A stretch of 64,000 nt of DNA from Pseudomonas sp. ACN8 (GCF_002303925.1 NZ_MRCS01000024.1:29109-93108); one strand, 5' to 3'; shown: positions 8,400-18,187, numbered from the stretch's first letter. Made by a program: numbers and translations. Notes: generated by a model not told the origin, from the letters alone.

Positions 8400-10154
8400 A
8401 TGCGCCGTTTGCTTTGCCTGCTGTTTTTAGTGTTCGCCCTGCCGGCCAGCGCCACTGGCTTGCTGGAGAACCGCCCCAGCTCAAGCCTGGGCTCGATCAA
8501 CAACAGCGCCGACTTCCTGCCGGTGCGCGAAGCGTTCCAGCTGAGTCTGGTAGAAAGCACGCCGCAATCGATCAAGCTGCAGTTCGTCGCCACTGAAGGT
8601 TACTACCTCTACCGCCACCGCTTTCAATTTCGCGCCGATCCGGCCGATGTCGTCCTCGGCGCGGCGAAACTGCCCGACGGCCAGAAAAAACACGATGAAT
8701 ACTTTGGCGATGTCGAGGTCTACCACGGCATTCTCGACGTCGAGTTGCCGCGCACCGACCAGCGCGCCTTCACCCTGATCGTGACTTATCAGGGATGCGC
8801 CGACAAAGGGCTGTGCTATCCGCCTGAAACCGAGCGCCTGAGCATCGGCGGCATCGACGGCAGTGGTACTCCGACGACGGTTTATCCATGGAGCTGGCGC
8901 GAACTGGCGTTGTTTTTCCTGGCCGGCCTGGGCCTGACGTTTACGCCATGCGTGCTGCCCATGCTGCCGATCCTGTCCGGCGTGGTGCTGCGCGGTCAGG
9001 TCGGTGGCTGGCGCGGCTTCAATCTGTCACTGGCCTATGTGCTGCCGATGGCCGCCTGCTTTGCCCTGCTCGGAGCCCTGATGGGCCTGTTCGGTGCCCA
9101 GCTCAACCTGCAGGCGCGATTGCAATCGGCCTGGGTGCTGGTGCCGTTCGCAATGTTTTTCGCCGTGTTTGCCCTGGCGATGTTCGGCGTCTTCGAACTC
9201 AAGTTGCCCCATGCCATCAGCAGTCGCCTGGACCGCATCGCCGGCCGCACCAAAGGCGGGTCACTGTGGGGCGCCGCGGTGTTGGGCGTGGTTTCCAGCC
9301 TGCTGGTTTCACCCTGTGTTTCGGCGCCATTGGCCGGGGCGCTGCTGTACATCAGTGCCAGTGGCGATGCGCTGGGCGGCGGCTTGAAACTGTTCATGCT
9401 CGGCCTCGGCATGGGCGCGCCGCTGTTGCTGGTGGCCACCGGTGGCGCAGCCTGGTTGCCGAAAAGCGGTCCGTGGCTGGTCTATGTGAAAAACGCGATT
9501 GGCGTACTGTTGCTCGGGCTGGCCGTCGGCTTGCTCAGCCGCGTCTTGCCGGGCCAGGTCACCTTGCTGCTCATCGGTTTACTGGCCGGCGGTGTCGGCT
9601 TGTTCATGGGGGCACTGGAGTTCGTCTATAAACCACCGCGCCAACGCCTGGGCCAACTGCTCGGCATGTTTCTGCTGTTTTATGCACTGGCCTGCTGGTA
9701 CGGCGCCTTCAGCGGCCAGACCGACCCGCTCAACCCGATCGGCCAGCCCCGTATCGTTGCCAACAGCGGCCCCGCGCAAAACACCAGCGCCTGGCAAACC
9801 GTCAGCACGCCGGCCGATCTGGACCGCGCGCTCGCCGACGCACGCGCATCCGGCACACCGCTGCTGCTCGACTGGTACGCCGACTGGTGCATCAGCTGCA
9901 AAGTCATCGAACATGAGGTACTGGACGACCCTGTCGTTATCGAACGCCTCAAGGGTTACCGGTTGATCCGCTTCGATATCACCGCCAGCAATGCCGAGCA
10001 GCGCGCCCTGCTCGACCGTTACCAATTGTTCGGCCCCCCTGCCCTGATGTTTTTCGGCAAGGACGGTGTCGAACGCGCCGATGTGCGGGTGATCGGCGAG
10101 ATCAATGCCAGGGACTTCGCCGAACGTGTTGCCAGGGCGAATGACCAAATTTAA
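8400..10154 (+). CDS. dsbD: Thiol:disulfide interchange protein DsbD
   Basis: Transfers electrons from cytoplasmic thioredoxin across the inner membrane to periplasmic DsbC/DsbG-type proteins and cytochrome c maturation. The 584 residues show a signal peptide (MRRLLCLLFLVFALPASA), a DsbD-alpha domain with the cysteine pair in CADKGLCYPP, eight or so membrane segments with the redox cysteines in FTPCVLPMLP and LVSPCVSAP, and a C-terminal thioredoxin domain with CISC at 497-500. The three cysteine pairs needed for the relay are all present. Known as dipZ/dsbD1 in PAO1 at the same place. Confidence 0.95.
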   Translation: MRRLLCLLFLVFALPASATGLLENRPSSSLGSINNSADFLPVREAFQLSLVESTPQSIKLQFVATEGYYLYRHRFQFRADPADVVLGAAKLPDGQKKHDEYFGDVEVYHGILDVELPRTDQRAFTLIVTYQGCADKGLCYPPETERLSIGGIDGSGTPTTVYPWSWRELALFFLAGLGLTFTPCVLPMLPILSGVVLRGQVGGWRGFNLSLAYVLPMAACFALLGALMGLFGAQLNLQARLQSAWVLVPFAMFFAVFALAMFGVFELKLPHAISSRLDRIAGRTKGGSLWGAAVLGVVSSLLVSPCVSAPLAGALLYISASGDALGGGLKLFMLGLGMGAPLLLVATGGAAWLPKSGPWLVYVKNAIGVLLLGLAVGLLSRVLPGQVTLLLIGLLAGGVGLFMGALEFVYKPPRQRLGQLLGMFLLFYALACWYGAFSGQTDPLNPIGQPRIVANSGPAQNTSAWQTVSTPADLDRALADARASGTPLLLDWYADWCISCKVIEHEVLDDPVVIERLKGYRLIRFDITASNAEQRALLDRYQLFGPPALMFFGKDGVERADVRVIGEINARDFAERVARANDQI

Positions 10155-10286
10155 TCCAGCAGTCATATATTTCGCGCAAACATCGGTCATCGTGCTGGCT
10201 ATTGCAGAGAACTGGACAGTCACAAAGGCTTTGCGGCATAGTCGCCGGGTTCTGACAACTGCTCACAGATAACATAGGAACCGCCG

Positions 10287-10742
10287 ATGGCGACGTTACT
10301 CGTTCTGCACGGACCCAACCTGAACCTGCTCGGCACCCGTGAACCGGGCACCTACGGCGCCACGACGCTGGCGCAGATCAACCAGGACCTGGAACGCCGT
10401 GCCCGCGAAGCCGGTCACCATTTGCTGCACCTGCAAAGCAACGCCGAGTACGAATTGATCGACCGCATCCACGCTGCCCGCAGCGAAGGCGTGGACTTCA
10501 TTTTGATCAACCCAGCAGCTTTTACACATACAAGTGTCGCATTACGTGACGCGCTGCTGGCGGTGAGCATCCCATTCATCGAAGTGCATTTGTCTAACGT
10601 GCACAAACGCGAACCTTTCCGCCATCACTCTTACTTCTCCGACGTAGCGGTGGGAGTGATCTGCGGCCTTGGCGCCAGCGGTTATCGACTGGCCCTGGAG
10701 GCCGCCCTGGAACAGCTTGAACAACAAGTTAACCGCCCCTGA
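10287..10742 (+). CDS. aroQ: Type II 3-dehydroquinate dehydratase
   Basis: Third step of the shikimate pathway: 3-dehydroquinate to 3-dehydroshikimate. The 151-residue length is normal. Hallmarks are GPNLNLLGTREPGTYG at the N-terminus with the catalytic tyrosine in the lid loop, LQSNAEYELID, and the substrate-binding INPAAFTHTSVALRDAL and EVHLSNVHKREPFRHHSY segments. It lies 24 bases before accB, an arrangement found throughout Pseudomonas, and probably forms an aroQ-accB-accC operon. Confidence 0.96.
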   Translation: MATLLVLHGPNLNLLGTREPGTYGATTLAQINQDLERRAREAGHHLLHLQSNAEYELIDRIHAARSEGVDFILINPAAFTHTSVALRDALLAVSIPFIEVHLSNVHKREPFRHHSYFSDVAVGVICGLGASGYRLALEAALEQLEQQVNRP

Positions 10743-10766
10743 CCGACCCTTGGGAGTTGATGATTC

Positions 10767-11231
10767 ATGGATATCCGTAAAGTTAAGAAACTGATCGAAT
10801 TGCTGGAAGAGTCCGGCATCGACGAGCTCGAGATCAAGGAAGGCGAAGAGTCCGTACGCATCAGCCGCCATAGCAAGACCCCGGCTCAGCAGTACTACGC
10901 GCCGGCTCCAATGCATGCTCCGGCCCCCGCGCCTGTCGCTGCCGCCGCTCCGGCTGCCGCTGCCGCACCTGCTGCCGCCGCCGCTCCGGCACTGAACGGC
11001 ACCGTTGCCCGTTCGCCGATGGTCGGTACTTTCTATCGCAAATCTTCGCCAGCCTCGCCGTCCTTCGTGGAAGTCGGCCAGACCGTGAAGAAAGGCGACA
11101 CCCTGTGCATCGTTGAAGCCATGAAGATGATGAACCACATCGAAGCTGAAACCAGCGGTGTGATCGAATCCATCCTCGTCGAAGACGGCCAGCCGGTTGA
11201 GTACGACCAACCGCTGTTCACCATCGTTTGA
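10767..11231 (+). CDS. accB: Biotin carboxyl carrier protein of acetyl-CoA carboxylase
   Basis: Carries the carboxylated biotin between AccC and the AccAD carboxyltransferase in fatty acid synthesis. The 154 residues comprise an N-terminal dimerisation segment (MDIRKVKKLIELLEESGIDE), a flexible Ala/Pro-rich linker at about 45-80, and a C-terminal biotinyl domain with the acceptor Lys120 in EAMKMMNHIE. It is followed by accC after 17 bases. Confidence 0.97.
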   Translation: MDIRKVKKLIELLEESGIDELEIKEGEESVRISRHSKTPAQQYYAPAPMHAPAPAPVAAAAPAAAAAPAAAAAPALNGTVARSPMVGTFYRKSSPASPSFVEVGQTVKKGDTLCIVEAMKMMNHIEAETSGVIESILVEDGQPVEYDQPLFTIV

Positions 11232-11248
11232 ACCGCGGAGAGCCTTTG

Positions 11249-12607
11249 ATGACTGCGAAGTTGGAAAAAGTTCTGATCGCCAACCGCGGTGAGATCGCCC
11301 TGCGGATCCTGCGCGCCTGCAAAGAAATGGGCATCAAGACCGTCGCCGTTTACTCCAAGGCTGACAAGGAACTGATGCACCTGGGGCTGGCAGACGAATC
11401 CGTCTGCATCGGTCCGGCATCGGCCGCCCACTCCTACCTGCACATTCCGGCAATCATTGCCGCAGCCGAAGTGACTGGCGCCACCGCCATTCACCCAGGT
11501 TACGGCTTCCTTGCGGAAAACGCCGACTTCGCCGAACAGGTCGAGAACTCCGGCTTCGCGTTCATTGGCCCGAAAGCTGAAACCATTCGCCTGATGGGCG
11601 ACAAGGTATCGGCCAAGCACGCCATGATCGCGGCCGGCGTACCGACTGTACCGGGCTCTGACGGCCCGCTGCCGGAAGACGAAGAAACCGCTCTGCGCAT
11701 TGGTCGCGAAGTCGGTTACCCGGTGATCATCAAGGCCGCTGGCGGCGGCGGTGGTCGCGGTATGCGCGTCGTGCATAAAGAAGAAGACCTGATCTCCTTC
11801 GCGAAACTGACCCGTACCGAAGCGGGCGCGGCCTTCGGCAACCCGATGGTCTATCTGGAAAAATTCCTGACCAACCCACGTCACGTGGAAGTCCAGGTAC
11901 TTTCCGATGGCCAGGGCCAGGCTATCCATCTGGGCGACCGCGACTGCTCGCTGCAACGTCGTCACCAGAAGGTGCTTGAAGAAGCACCGGCACCGGGCAT
12001 CGACGAGAACGCACGTGAGGAAGTACTCGCACGCTGCGTCAAGGCCTGCATCGACATCGGCTACCGTGGCGCGGGCACTTTCGAGTTCCTGTACGAAAAC
12101 GGTCGTTTCTACTTCATCGAGATGAACACTCGTGTCCAGGTAGAGCACCCGGTTTCGGAAATGGTCACCGGCATCGACATCGTCAAGGAGATGCTCAGCA
12201 TCGCCGCCGGCAACAAGCTGTCGTTCACCCAGGATGACGTGGTCATCCGCGGTCACGCGCTGGAGTGCCGGATCAACGCCGAAGACCCGAAAACCTTCAT
12301 GCCGAGCCCGGGCACGGTCAAGCATTTCCATGCTCCAGGCGGCAACGGCGTTCGCGTCGACTCGCACCTGTACAGTGGTTATGCGGTTCCGCCGAACTAC
12401 GATTCGTTGATCGGCAAGCTGATCACCTACGGCGCGACCCGCGACGAAGCCATGGCGCGCATGCGCAATGCGCTGGACGAGATCGTGGTCGACGGGATCA
12501 AGACCAACATCCCGCTGCACCGCGACCTGACCCGCGATGAAGGCTTCTGCAAAGGGGGCGTGAACATTCACTACCTCGAGCACAAGCTGGCTGGCGAGAA
12601 GCACTAA
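11249..12607 (+). CDS. accC: Acetyl-CoA carboxylase, biotin carboxylase subunit
   Basis: ATP-dependent carboxylation of the AccB-bound biotin by bicarbonate. The 452-residue ATP-grasp protein opens with MTAKLEKVLIANRGEIALRI. It shows the glycine-rich ATP loop KAAGGGGGRGMRVV, the metal and bicarbonate ligands around FIEMNTRVQVEHPVSEMVTG, and a C-terminal lid. The start was chosen at MTAK, since a frame seven codons longer would run into the accB stop region. A rho-independent terminator follows directly. Confidence 0.97.
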   Translation: MTAKLEKVLIANRGEIALRILRACKEMGIKTVAVYSKADKELMHLGLADESVCIGPASAAHSYLHIPAIIAAAEVTGATAIHPGYGFLAENADFAEQVENSGFAFIGPKAETIRLMGDKVSAKHAMIAAGVPTVPGSDGPLPEDEETALRIGREVGYPVIIKAAGGGGGRGMRVVHKEEDLISFAKLTRTEAGAAFGNPMVYLEKFLTNPRHVEVQVLSDGQGQAIHLGDRDCSLQRRHQKVLEEAPAPGIDENAREEVLARCVKACIDIGYRGAGTFEFLYENGRFYFIEMNTRVQVEHPVSEMVTGIDIVKEMLSIAAGNKLSFTQDDVVIRGHALECRINAEDPKTFMPSPGTVKHFHAPGGNGVRVDSHLYSGYAVPPNYDSLIGKLITYGATRDEAMARMRNALDEIVVDGIKTNIPLHRDLTRDEGFCKGGVNIHYLEHKLAGEKH

Positions 12608-12622
12608 GCTTAGACCCCATCG

Positions 12623-12652
12623 ACAAAGCCGCCTTCGGGCGGCTTTGTTGTA
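12623..12652 (+). terminator. Rho-independent terminator of accBC
   Basis: An 11-base stem (ACAAAGCCGCC with GGCGGCTTTGT) closed by a TTCG tetraloop starts 16 bases after the accC stop, with a short TTGTTGT tail. This is a textbook end for the aroQ-accBC transcript. Confidence 0.9.
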
Positions 12653-12804
12653 TCTGGACATTTCATCTGACCGAACGCCGCCCCCCAGGGGTATGTACCG
12701 ATGTACAGGGCAAGCCACTCCCACAAAACCTCTGCGCTCGCGTAAACTTGCGCCCTTCTCGCAGTCCGCCAGGCTGCAATCAATATTTTTCAAAGGTGCC
12801 CGCC

Positions 12805-13683
12805 ATGCCTTGGCTGCAAGTACGCCTCGCCATCAGCCCAGAACAAGCCGAAACCTATGAAGACGCTTTCCTTGAAGTGGGCGCCGTATCGGTGACCTTC
12901 ATGGACGCCGAAGATCAGCCGATCTTCGAGCCGGAACTCAACACCACGCCGCTGTGGTCCCACACGCACCTGCTGGCCCTGTTCGAAGGTGGCACCGAGC
13001 CAGGCCCGGTACTGGCCCATCTGGAACTGTTGACCGGCAGCCCGCTGCCCGAGCACCACAGCGAAGTGATTGAAGACCAGGACTGGGAACGCAGCTGGAT
13101 GGACGGTTTCCAGCCAATGCAATTCGGCCAGCGCCTGTGGATCGTGCCAAGCTGGCACGCCGCACCGGAACCTGGCGCGGTGAATCTGCTGCTGGACCCG
13201 GGCCTGGCATTCGGCACCGGCACCCACCCGACCACCGCACTGTGCCTGGAATGGCTCGACGGTCAGGACCTGAAGGACTGCAACGTGCTGGACTTCGGTT
13301 GCGGCTCGGGGATTCTGGCGATTGCCGCGCTGTTGCTGGGCGCCAGGGAAGCCGTCGGTACCGATATCGACGTGCAGGCACTGGAAGCCTCCCGCGACAA
13401 CGCCGGGCGCAACGGTATCGCCGATGAGCTGTTTCCACTGTATCTGCCGCAAGACCTGCCGCAGGTGCAGGCCGACGTGCTGGTGGCCAACATTCTCGCC
13501 GGCCCGCTGGTTTCCCTGGCGCCGCAATTGTCCGGTCTGGTCAAGTCGGGCGGTCGCCTGGCGCTGTCGGGCATCCTCGCCGAACAGGGTGACGAAGTCG
13601 CTGCCGCCTACGCCAAGGACTTCGATCTGGACCCGATCGCCAATCGCGATGGCTGGGTGCGCATCACAGGCCGTCGGCGTTAG
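12805..13683 (+). CDS. prmA: Ribosomal protein L11 methyltransferase
   Basis: SAM-dependent trimethylation of ribosomal protein L11. The 292 residues begin MPWLQVRLAI, giving an N-terminal ferredoxin-like L11-binding domain, then a class I methyltransferase domain with PGLAFGTGTHPTT and the SAM motif VLDFGCGSGILAIAA, and ADVLVANILAGPL as motif IV. A longer in-frame extension upstream lacks homology and a ribosome site. Gene order accC-prmA-DUF3426-dusB-fis is standard for Pseudomonas. Confidence 0.95.
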   Translation: MPWLQVRLAISPEQAETYEDAFLEVGAVSVTFMDAEDQPIFEPELNTTPLWSHTHLLALFEGGTEPGPVLAHLELLTGSPLPEHHSEVIEDQDWERSWMDGFQPMQFGQRLWIVPSWHAAPEPGAVNLLLDPGLAFGTGTHPTTALCLEWLDGQDLKDCNVLDFGCGSGILAIAALLLGAREAVGTDIDVQALEASRDNAGRNGIADELFPLYLPQDLPQVQADVLVANILAGPLVSLAPQLSGLVKSGGRLALSGILAEQGDEVAAAYAKDFDLDPIANRDGWVRITGRRR

Positions 13684-13713
13684 AATGAGCGTCTGCATAA
13701 TCCGGATCGCCGC

Positions 13714-14967
13714 ATGACCGATAGCTTCGTCACCCAGTGCCCGCATTGCCAAACCAGCTTCCGCGTCAGCCATGCCCAGTTGAGCGTGGCTCGCGGGGTG
13801 GTTCGTTGCGGCTCCTGCCTGCAGGTGTTCAATGCCGCCAGGCAGCTGCTTGAGCAGGCAGGCAAGGAAGCACCGGTCGCGATGCCGCTCCCGCCTGCGC
13901 AGCCCGAGGAGCCCCTTGAACCAACACAGCCGCGCGCCATCAGCCAAAAGCAATGGAGCGCTACGGAGCTGGACCTGGACAGCCTCGACCTCGACGAAGA
14001 GCTCGCTCGGCTCGAACAGCGGGAAATCCAGCCGACCACCGAACTCGGTCGCCATCGCGAGGACTCGCTGAGCGCCCGTCGCGACAGCAACGAGCATGAT
14101 GACAACGAGCCGTGGTCCGACAGCCTGTTCAGTGAGTCGGCGGCCGACCGTGCGCTACTCGACGAACCGCTCGACAGCCTTGAAACGCCAGAGCCGATGG
14201 ACGAACCGAGCAAGGCCTCGCGCACTGAACCTTCGCTGTCCCTGGAGCCGGTTGATCTCGACGACGAACCGCAACCACCCCATTTGCGATTACACGACCC
14301 TCTCGATGCGCCACTGAACCACGAGCGCCTGTCGACCGCCGACGAGAGCGAAATCGACGACAACCTGCCCTCGATCGAACCCCTGCGCAAGCGACGCGAA
14401 CGCAGCGAGCCGGGCGTGCGCGCCGAAATGTTGCAAGACCTGACCGACGACCCACTGCAACTGGACTGGCAAAAACGCCGCTCGCCCTGGGGCCGACGGC
14501 TGTTCTGGTTGCTGCTGGTGCTGATTGCCGCTGGCGCCCTCGCCGGCCAGTACATCGCCTACCATTTCGACGAGCTGGCGCGACAGGATCAATATCGCCC
14601 GTGGTTCCAGCAACTGTGCCCGCAAATCGGTTGCACCGTGCCCTCCAAAGTCGACATCGCGAAGATCAAAAGCAGCAACCTGGTGGTGCGCAGCCACCCC
14701 GAGTTCAATGGCGCCCTGGTGGTCGATGCGATCATCTATAACCGCGCGCCCTTCTCCCAGCCCTTCCCGTTGCTGGAACTGCGCTTCGCCGACCTCAATG
14801 GCCACCTGATCGCCAGCCGTCGCTTCAAGCCAGGCGAGTACCTCAATGGCGATCTCGAAGGTATGGCGGAGATGCCTCCGCAAACGCCGATCCACATCGC
14901 CCTGGACATTCTCGACCCAGGTGCCAAGGCCGTGAACTACAGTCTGAGCTTTCACTCTCCGGAGTGA
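13714..14967 (+). CDS. Zinc-ribbon and DUF3426 membrane protein
   Basis: 417 residues. The N-terminus is an MJ0042-type zinc ribbon with two cysteine pairs (CPHC at 9-12 and CGSC at 32-35). A long acidic, low-complexity linker follows (about 45-250, rich in Asp, Glu, Ser and Leu). A membrane segment lies near 258-280 (LFWLLLVLIAAGALAG), and the C-terminal DUF3426 domain is probably periplasmic. The function is not established. The linker looks disordered. It is separated by 30 bases from prmA and may be co-transcribed with it. Confidence 0.85.
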   Translation: MTDSFVTQCPHCQTSFRVSHAQLSVARGVVRCGSCLQVFNAARQLLEQAGKEAPVAMPLPPAQPEEPLEPTQPRAISQKQWSATELDLDSLDLDEELARLEQREIQPTTELGRHREDSLSARRDSNEHDDNEPWSDSLFSESAADRALLDEPLDSLETPEPMDEPSKASRTEPSLSLEPVDLDDEPQPPHLRLHDPLDAPLNHERLSTADESEIDDNLPSIEPLRKRRERSEPGVRAEMLQDLTDDPLQLDWQKRRSPWGRRLFWLLLVLIAAGALAGQYIAYHFDELARQDQYRPWFQQLCPQIGCTVPSKVDIAKIKSSNLVVRSHPEFNGALVVDAIIYNRAPFSQPFPLLELRFADLNGHLIASRRFKPGEYLNGDLEGMAEMPPQTPIHIALDILDPGAKAVNYSLSFHSPE

Positions 14968-15071
14968 AACGCTTCATTGCTCCCGGATTAACGTCGGCTT
15001 TCTGACTGCTCCCGGCCAACCAAACCACGGGTAATAACAGAATAACTGTTCAGAATTTGTTCAATTCAGCC

Positions 15072-15100
15072 TTTATCCAGTCATCGAGAGCGGGTATCAT
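15072..15100 (+). promoter_or_regulatory. Possible sigma-70 promoter for dusB-fis
   Basis: A -10 box TATCAT at 15095-15100 lies 17 bases from a weak -35 box TTTATC at 15072-15077. It ends 51 bases before the dusB start, and no other candidate in the gap is better. This is a prediction from spacing and box match only. Confidence 0.35.
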
Positions 15101-15151
15101 GCCAACCCTTTTTCGAACTCTCATGATCCGGCCCCACAACAGGGAAGTCCT

Positions 15152-16162
15152 ATGTCGGCGGTACGCATCGGCCCATACACATTACATAACAGCTTGATTC
15201 TCGCCCCCATGGCGGGCGTCACCGACCAGCCCTTTCGTCAGCTGTGCAAGCGCTTGGGCGCGGGACTGGTCGTCTCGGAAATGGTCACCAGCGACATGAG
15301 TTTGTGGAACACCCGCAAGTCGCGCATGCGCATGATCCACGAAGGTGATCCCGAGCCACGCTCGGTACAGATCGCCGGTGGGGACGCGCAGATGCTGGCG
15401 GACGCCGCCCGTGCCAACGTTGAAATGGGCGCGCAGATCATTGATATCAACATGGGCTGTCCGGCAAAAAAAGTCTGCAACAAGGCTGCCGGTTCCGCAC
15501 TGTTGAAGGATGAACCCCTGGTAACCGAGATCCTGCAGGCCGTCGTGGCTGCGGTCGATGTGCCGGTTACCCTGAAGATCCGGACCGGTTGGGACCGGGA
15601 CAACAAGAATGGCCTTACGGTGGCGAAGATCGCCGAGCAGGCCGGCATAACGGCGTTGGCGGTGCATGGCCGCACCCGTGCCGACCTGTACACCGGTGAA
15701 GCCGAGTACGACACCATTGCCGCAATCAAGCAGGCTGTGTCGATTCCGGTCTTCGCCAATGGCGATATTGATTCGCCGGAAAAAGCCCGGTACGTGCTCG
15801 ACGCGACCGGTGCCGATGGCCTGTTGATTGGCCGGGCTGCCCAAGGGCGGCCATGGATTTTTCGCGAGATCGACCATTTCCTGCGTACCGGCGAGAAACT
15901 CCCGGCGCTGGAACTGATCGAGGTGGAACGCATTCTGCTAGAGCATCTGGCTGCCCTGCACGCCTTCTATGGCGATGTCATGGGTGTGCGCATTGCTCGA
16001 AAGCATGTGGGCTGGTATCTCGCAACCCTGCCGGGCGCCAGGGAGTTTCGCGCCCACTTCAATCGTTTGGATGGTACGGATACACAATGCGCCAACGTTC
16101 GGGCGTTTTTCGCCGAGCGTTACAAGAGCCTGACAGGGGACGGAGAGTGGGTGGCCGCATGA
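15152..16162 (+). CDS. dusB: tRNA-dihydrouridine synthase B
   Basis: FMN- and NADPH-dependent reduction of uridine to dihydrouridine in tRNA D-loops. The 336-residue TIM-barrel protein shows LAPMAGVTDQPFRQL, the catalytic-cysteine segment INMGCPAKKVCNKAAGSALL, KIRTGWDRDNKN, AVHGRTRADLYTGEA and the FMN-phosphate-binding GADGLLIGRAAQGRPW. Its stop overlaps the fis start by four bases (ATGA), as in the well-known dusB-fis operon of gamma-proteobacteria. Confidence 0.96.
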   Translation: MSAVRIGPYTLHNSLILAPMAGVTDQPFRQLCKRLGAGLVVSEMVTSDMSLWNTRKSRMRMIHEGDPEPRSVQIAGGDAQMLADAARANVEMGAQIIDINMGCPAKKVCNKAAGSALLKDEPLVTEILQAVVAAVDVPVTLKIRTGWDRDNKNGLTVAKIAEQAGITALAVHGRTRADLYTGEAEYDTIAAIKQAVSIPVFANGDIDSPEKARYVLDATGADGLLIGRAAQGRPWIFREIDHFLRTGEKLPALELIEVERILLEHLAALHAFYGDVMGVRIARKHVGWYLATLPGAREFRAHFNRLDGTDTQCANVRAFFAERYKSLTGDGEWVAA

Positions 16163-16479
16163 CGATGATGACCGAGACTTTAGTGAGTGGAACAACACCC
16201 GTGAGCGACAACGTGAATTTGAAACAGCACCTCAATACGCCAAGCGAAGAAGGCCAGACCCTTCGCGGGAGTGTCGAGAAGGCGCTGCACAATTATTTCG
16301 CCCACCTTGAGGGCGCTGCCGTCACGGATGTGTACAACCTGGTGCTCTCCGAAGTCGAGGCTCCCCTGCTCGAGTGCGTGATGAACTACGTCAAGGGCAA
16401 CCAGACCAAGGCCAGCGAGATGCTCGGACTGAACCGGGGCACGCTGCGCAAGAAACTCAAGCAGTACGACTTGCTGTAA
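16159..16479 (+). CDS. fis: DNA-binding protein Fis
   Basis: Nucleoid-associated factor that bends DNA and activates rRNA and other growth-phase promoters. The 106 residues from MTMMTETLVSG end in the highly conserved Fis helix-turn-helix (GNQTKASEMLGLNRGTLRKK then LKQYDLL). I chose the ATG overlapping the dusB stop; a longer frame running back into dusB is a shadow. It is translationally coupled to dusB and followed by a terminator. Confidence 0.96.
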   Translation: MTMMTETLVSGTTPVSDNVNLKQHLNTPSEEGQTLRGSVEKALHNYFAHLEGAAVTDVYNLVLSEVEAPLLECVMNYVKGNQTKASEMLGLNRGTLRKKLKQYDLL

Positions 16480-16496
16480 GCATTCAATCAAACCAG

Positions 16497-16529
16497 AAAG
16501 GCGCCCGCGTAAAACCGGTCGCCTTTTTT
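16497..16529 (+). terminator. Rho-independent terminator after fis
   Basis: The stem AAAGGCG pairs with CGCCTTT, with an inner CCG/CGG pairing, followed by a run of T. It starts 17 bases past the fis stop and separates dusB-fis from purH. Confidence 0.85.
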
Positions 16530-16561
16530 GCTGACTTCCTTTGCTTTTGATGGAAATTGAG

Positions 16562-18169
16562 ATGACCGACCAGACTACCCGCCTGCCGATCCGCCGCGCC
16601 TTGATCAGCGTTTCCGACAAGACCGGGATCCTCGAATTCGCCAAGGAGCTTGAAGCCCTGGGCGTCGAGATCCTCTCCACCGGCGGGACGTTCAAGCTGC
16701 TGCGGGACAACGGCGTTGCCGCAGTGGAAGTCGCGGATTACACAGGTTTTGCCGAAATGATGGACGGCCGGGTGAAGACCCTGCACCCGAAAATCCACGG
16801 TGGGATCCTCGGTCGTCGCGGTATCGACGACGCTATCATGAACGAGCACGGCATCAAGCCGATCGACCTAGTAGCGGTCAACCTGTACCCGTTCGAAGCC
16901 ACCATCAACAAGCCAGGCTGCGACCTGCCGACCGCCATCGAGAACATCGACATCGGCGGCCCGACCATGGTTCGTTCGGCGGCGAAAAACCATAAAGACG
17001 TAGCGATCGTGGTGAACGCCAGCGATTACGCCAACGTACTGGAAAACCTGAAAGCCGGCGGCCTGACCTACGCACAGCGTTTCGACCTGATGCTCAAGGC
17101 CTTCGAACACACTGCCGCCTACGACGGCATGATCGCCAACTACATGGGCACCGTGAACCAGGCTGCCGAGACACTGAGCACGGAAGGTCGTAGCGAGTTT
17201 CCGCGCACCTTCAACAGCCAGTTCATCAAGGCTCAGGAAATGCGCTACGGCGAGAACCCGCACCAGAGCGCGGCGTTCTACGTTGAGGCCAAGCCTGCTG
17301 AAGTCGGCATCGCCACCGCGACCCAACTGCAGGGCAAAGAACTGTCGTACAACAACGTGGCCGACACCGACGCTGCGCTGGAATGCGTGAAGAGCTTCGT
17401 CAAGCCTGCTTGCGTGATCGTCAAGCACGCCAACCCGTGCGGCGTGGCCGTCAGCCCTGATGCCGAAGGCGGTATCCGTCAGGCCTATGAACTGGCCTAC
17501 GCTACCGACACCGAGTCGGCGTTCGGCGGCATCATCGCCTTCAACCGTGAACTGGATGCCGAGACCGCCAAGGCGATCGTCGAACGTCAGTTCGTTGAAG
17601 TGATCATCGCCCCAAGCGTGAGCGAAGAAGCCCGTGCCATCGTTGCGGCCAAAGCCAATGTGCGTCTGTTGGCGTGCGGCGAGTGGTCGGCTGACCGCGC
17701 TGCGGCCTGGGACTACAAGCGTGTCAACGGTGGCCTGCTGGTACAGAGCCGCGACATCGGCATGATCGGTGCCGATGACCTGAAGGTCGTGACCAAACGC
17801 GCTCCGACCGAACAGGAAATCCACGACCTGATCTTCGCCTGGAAAGTCGCCAAGTACGTGAAGTCCAACGCTATCGTCTACGCCAAGAACCGTCAGACCA
17901 TCGGTGTCGGCGCCGGCCAGATGAGCCGCGTGAACTCCGCGCGCATTGCGGCAATCAAGGCAGAACATGCTGGATTGCAGGTAGCCGGTTCGGTGATGGC
18001 TTCCGACGCTTTCTTCCCGTTCCGCGACGGTCTGGACAATGCGGCCAAGGCCGGTATCACTGCGGTGATCCAGCCAGGCGGCTCGATGCGTGATGCTGAA
18101 GTGATTGCTGCTGCCGATGAAGCTGGCATCGCGATGGTGTTCACCGGCATGCGCCACTTCCGTCACTAA
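16562..18169 (+). CDS. purH: Bifunctional AICAR transformylase/IMP cyclohydrolase
   Basis: The last two steps of IMP synthesis. The 535 residues from MTDQTTRLPIRRALISVSDK carry the N-terminal IMP cyclohydrolase (MGS-like) domain with GGT and VKTLHPKIHGGIL segments, and the C-terminal transformylase with the conserved VKHANPCGVA segment and GQMSRVNSARIA. The preceding ATG (seven codons of extension in frame) is less likely because homologues start at MTDQ. purD follows after a spacer with a large palindrome. Confidence 0.96.
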   Translation: MTDQTTRLPIRRALISVSDKTGILEFAKELEALGVEILSTGGTFKLLRDNGVAAVEVADYTGFAEMMDGRVKTLHPKIHGGILGRRGIDDAIMNEHGIKPIDLVAVNLYPFEATINKPGCDLPTAIENIDIGGPTMVRSAAKNHKDVAIVVNASDYANVLENLKAGGLTYAQRFDLMLKAFEHTAAYDGMIANYMGTVNQAAETLSTEGRSEFPRTFNSQFIKAQEMRYGENPHQSAAFYVEAKPAEVGIATATQLQGKELSYNNVADTDAALECVKSFVKPACVIVKHANPCGVAVSPDAEGGIRQAYELAYATDTESAFGGIIAFNRELDAETAKAIVERQFVEVIIAPSVSEEARAIVAAKANVRLLACGEWSADRAAAWDYKRVNGGLLVQSRDIGMIGADDLKVVTKRAPTEQEIHDLIFAWKVAKYVKSNAIVYAKNRQTIGVGAGQMSRVNSARIAAIKAEHAGLQVAGSVMASDAFFPFRDGLDNAAKAGITAVIQPGGSMRDAEVIAAADEAGIAMVFTGMRHFRH

Positions 18170-18187
18170 TACGGCAACGGTCGCACT

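Noticed and set aside
11033..12793. 586-codon minus-strand frame opposite accB/accC
   Set aside because: Shadow of accC and accB, both of which carry diagnostic motifs.
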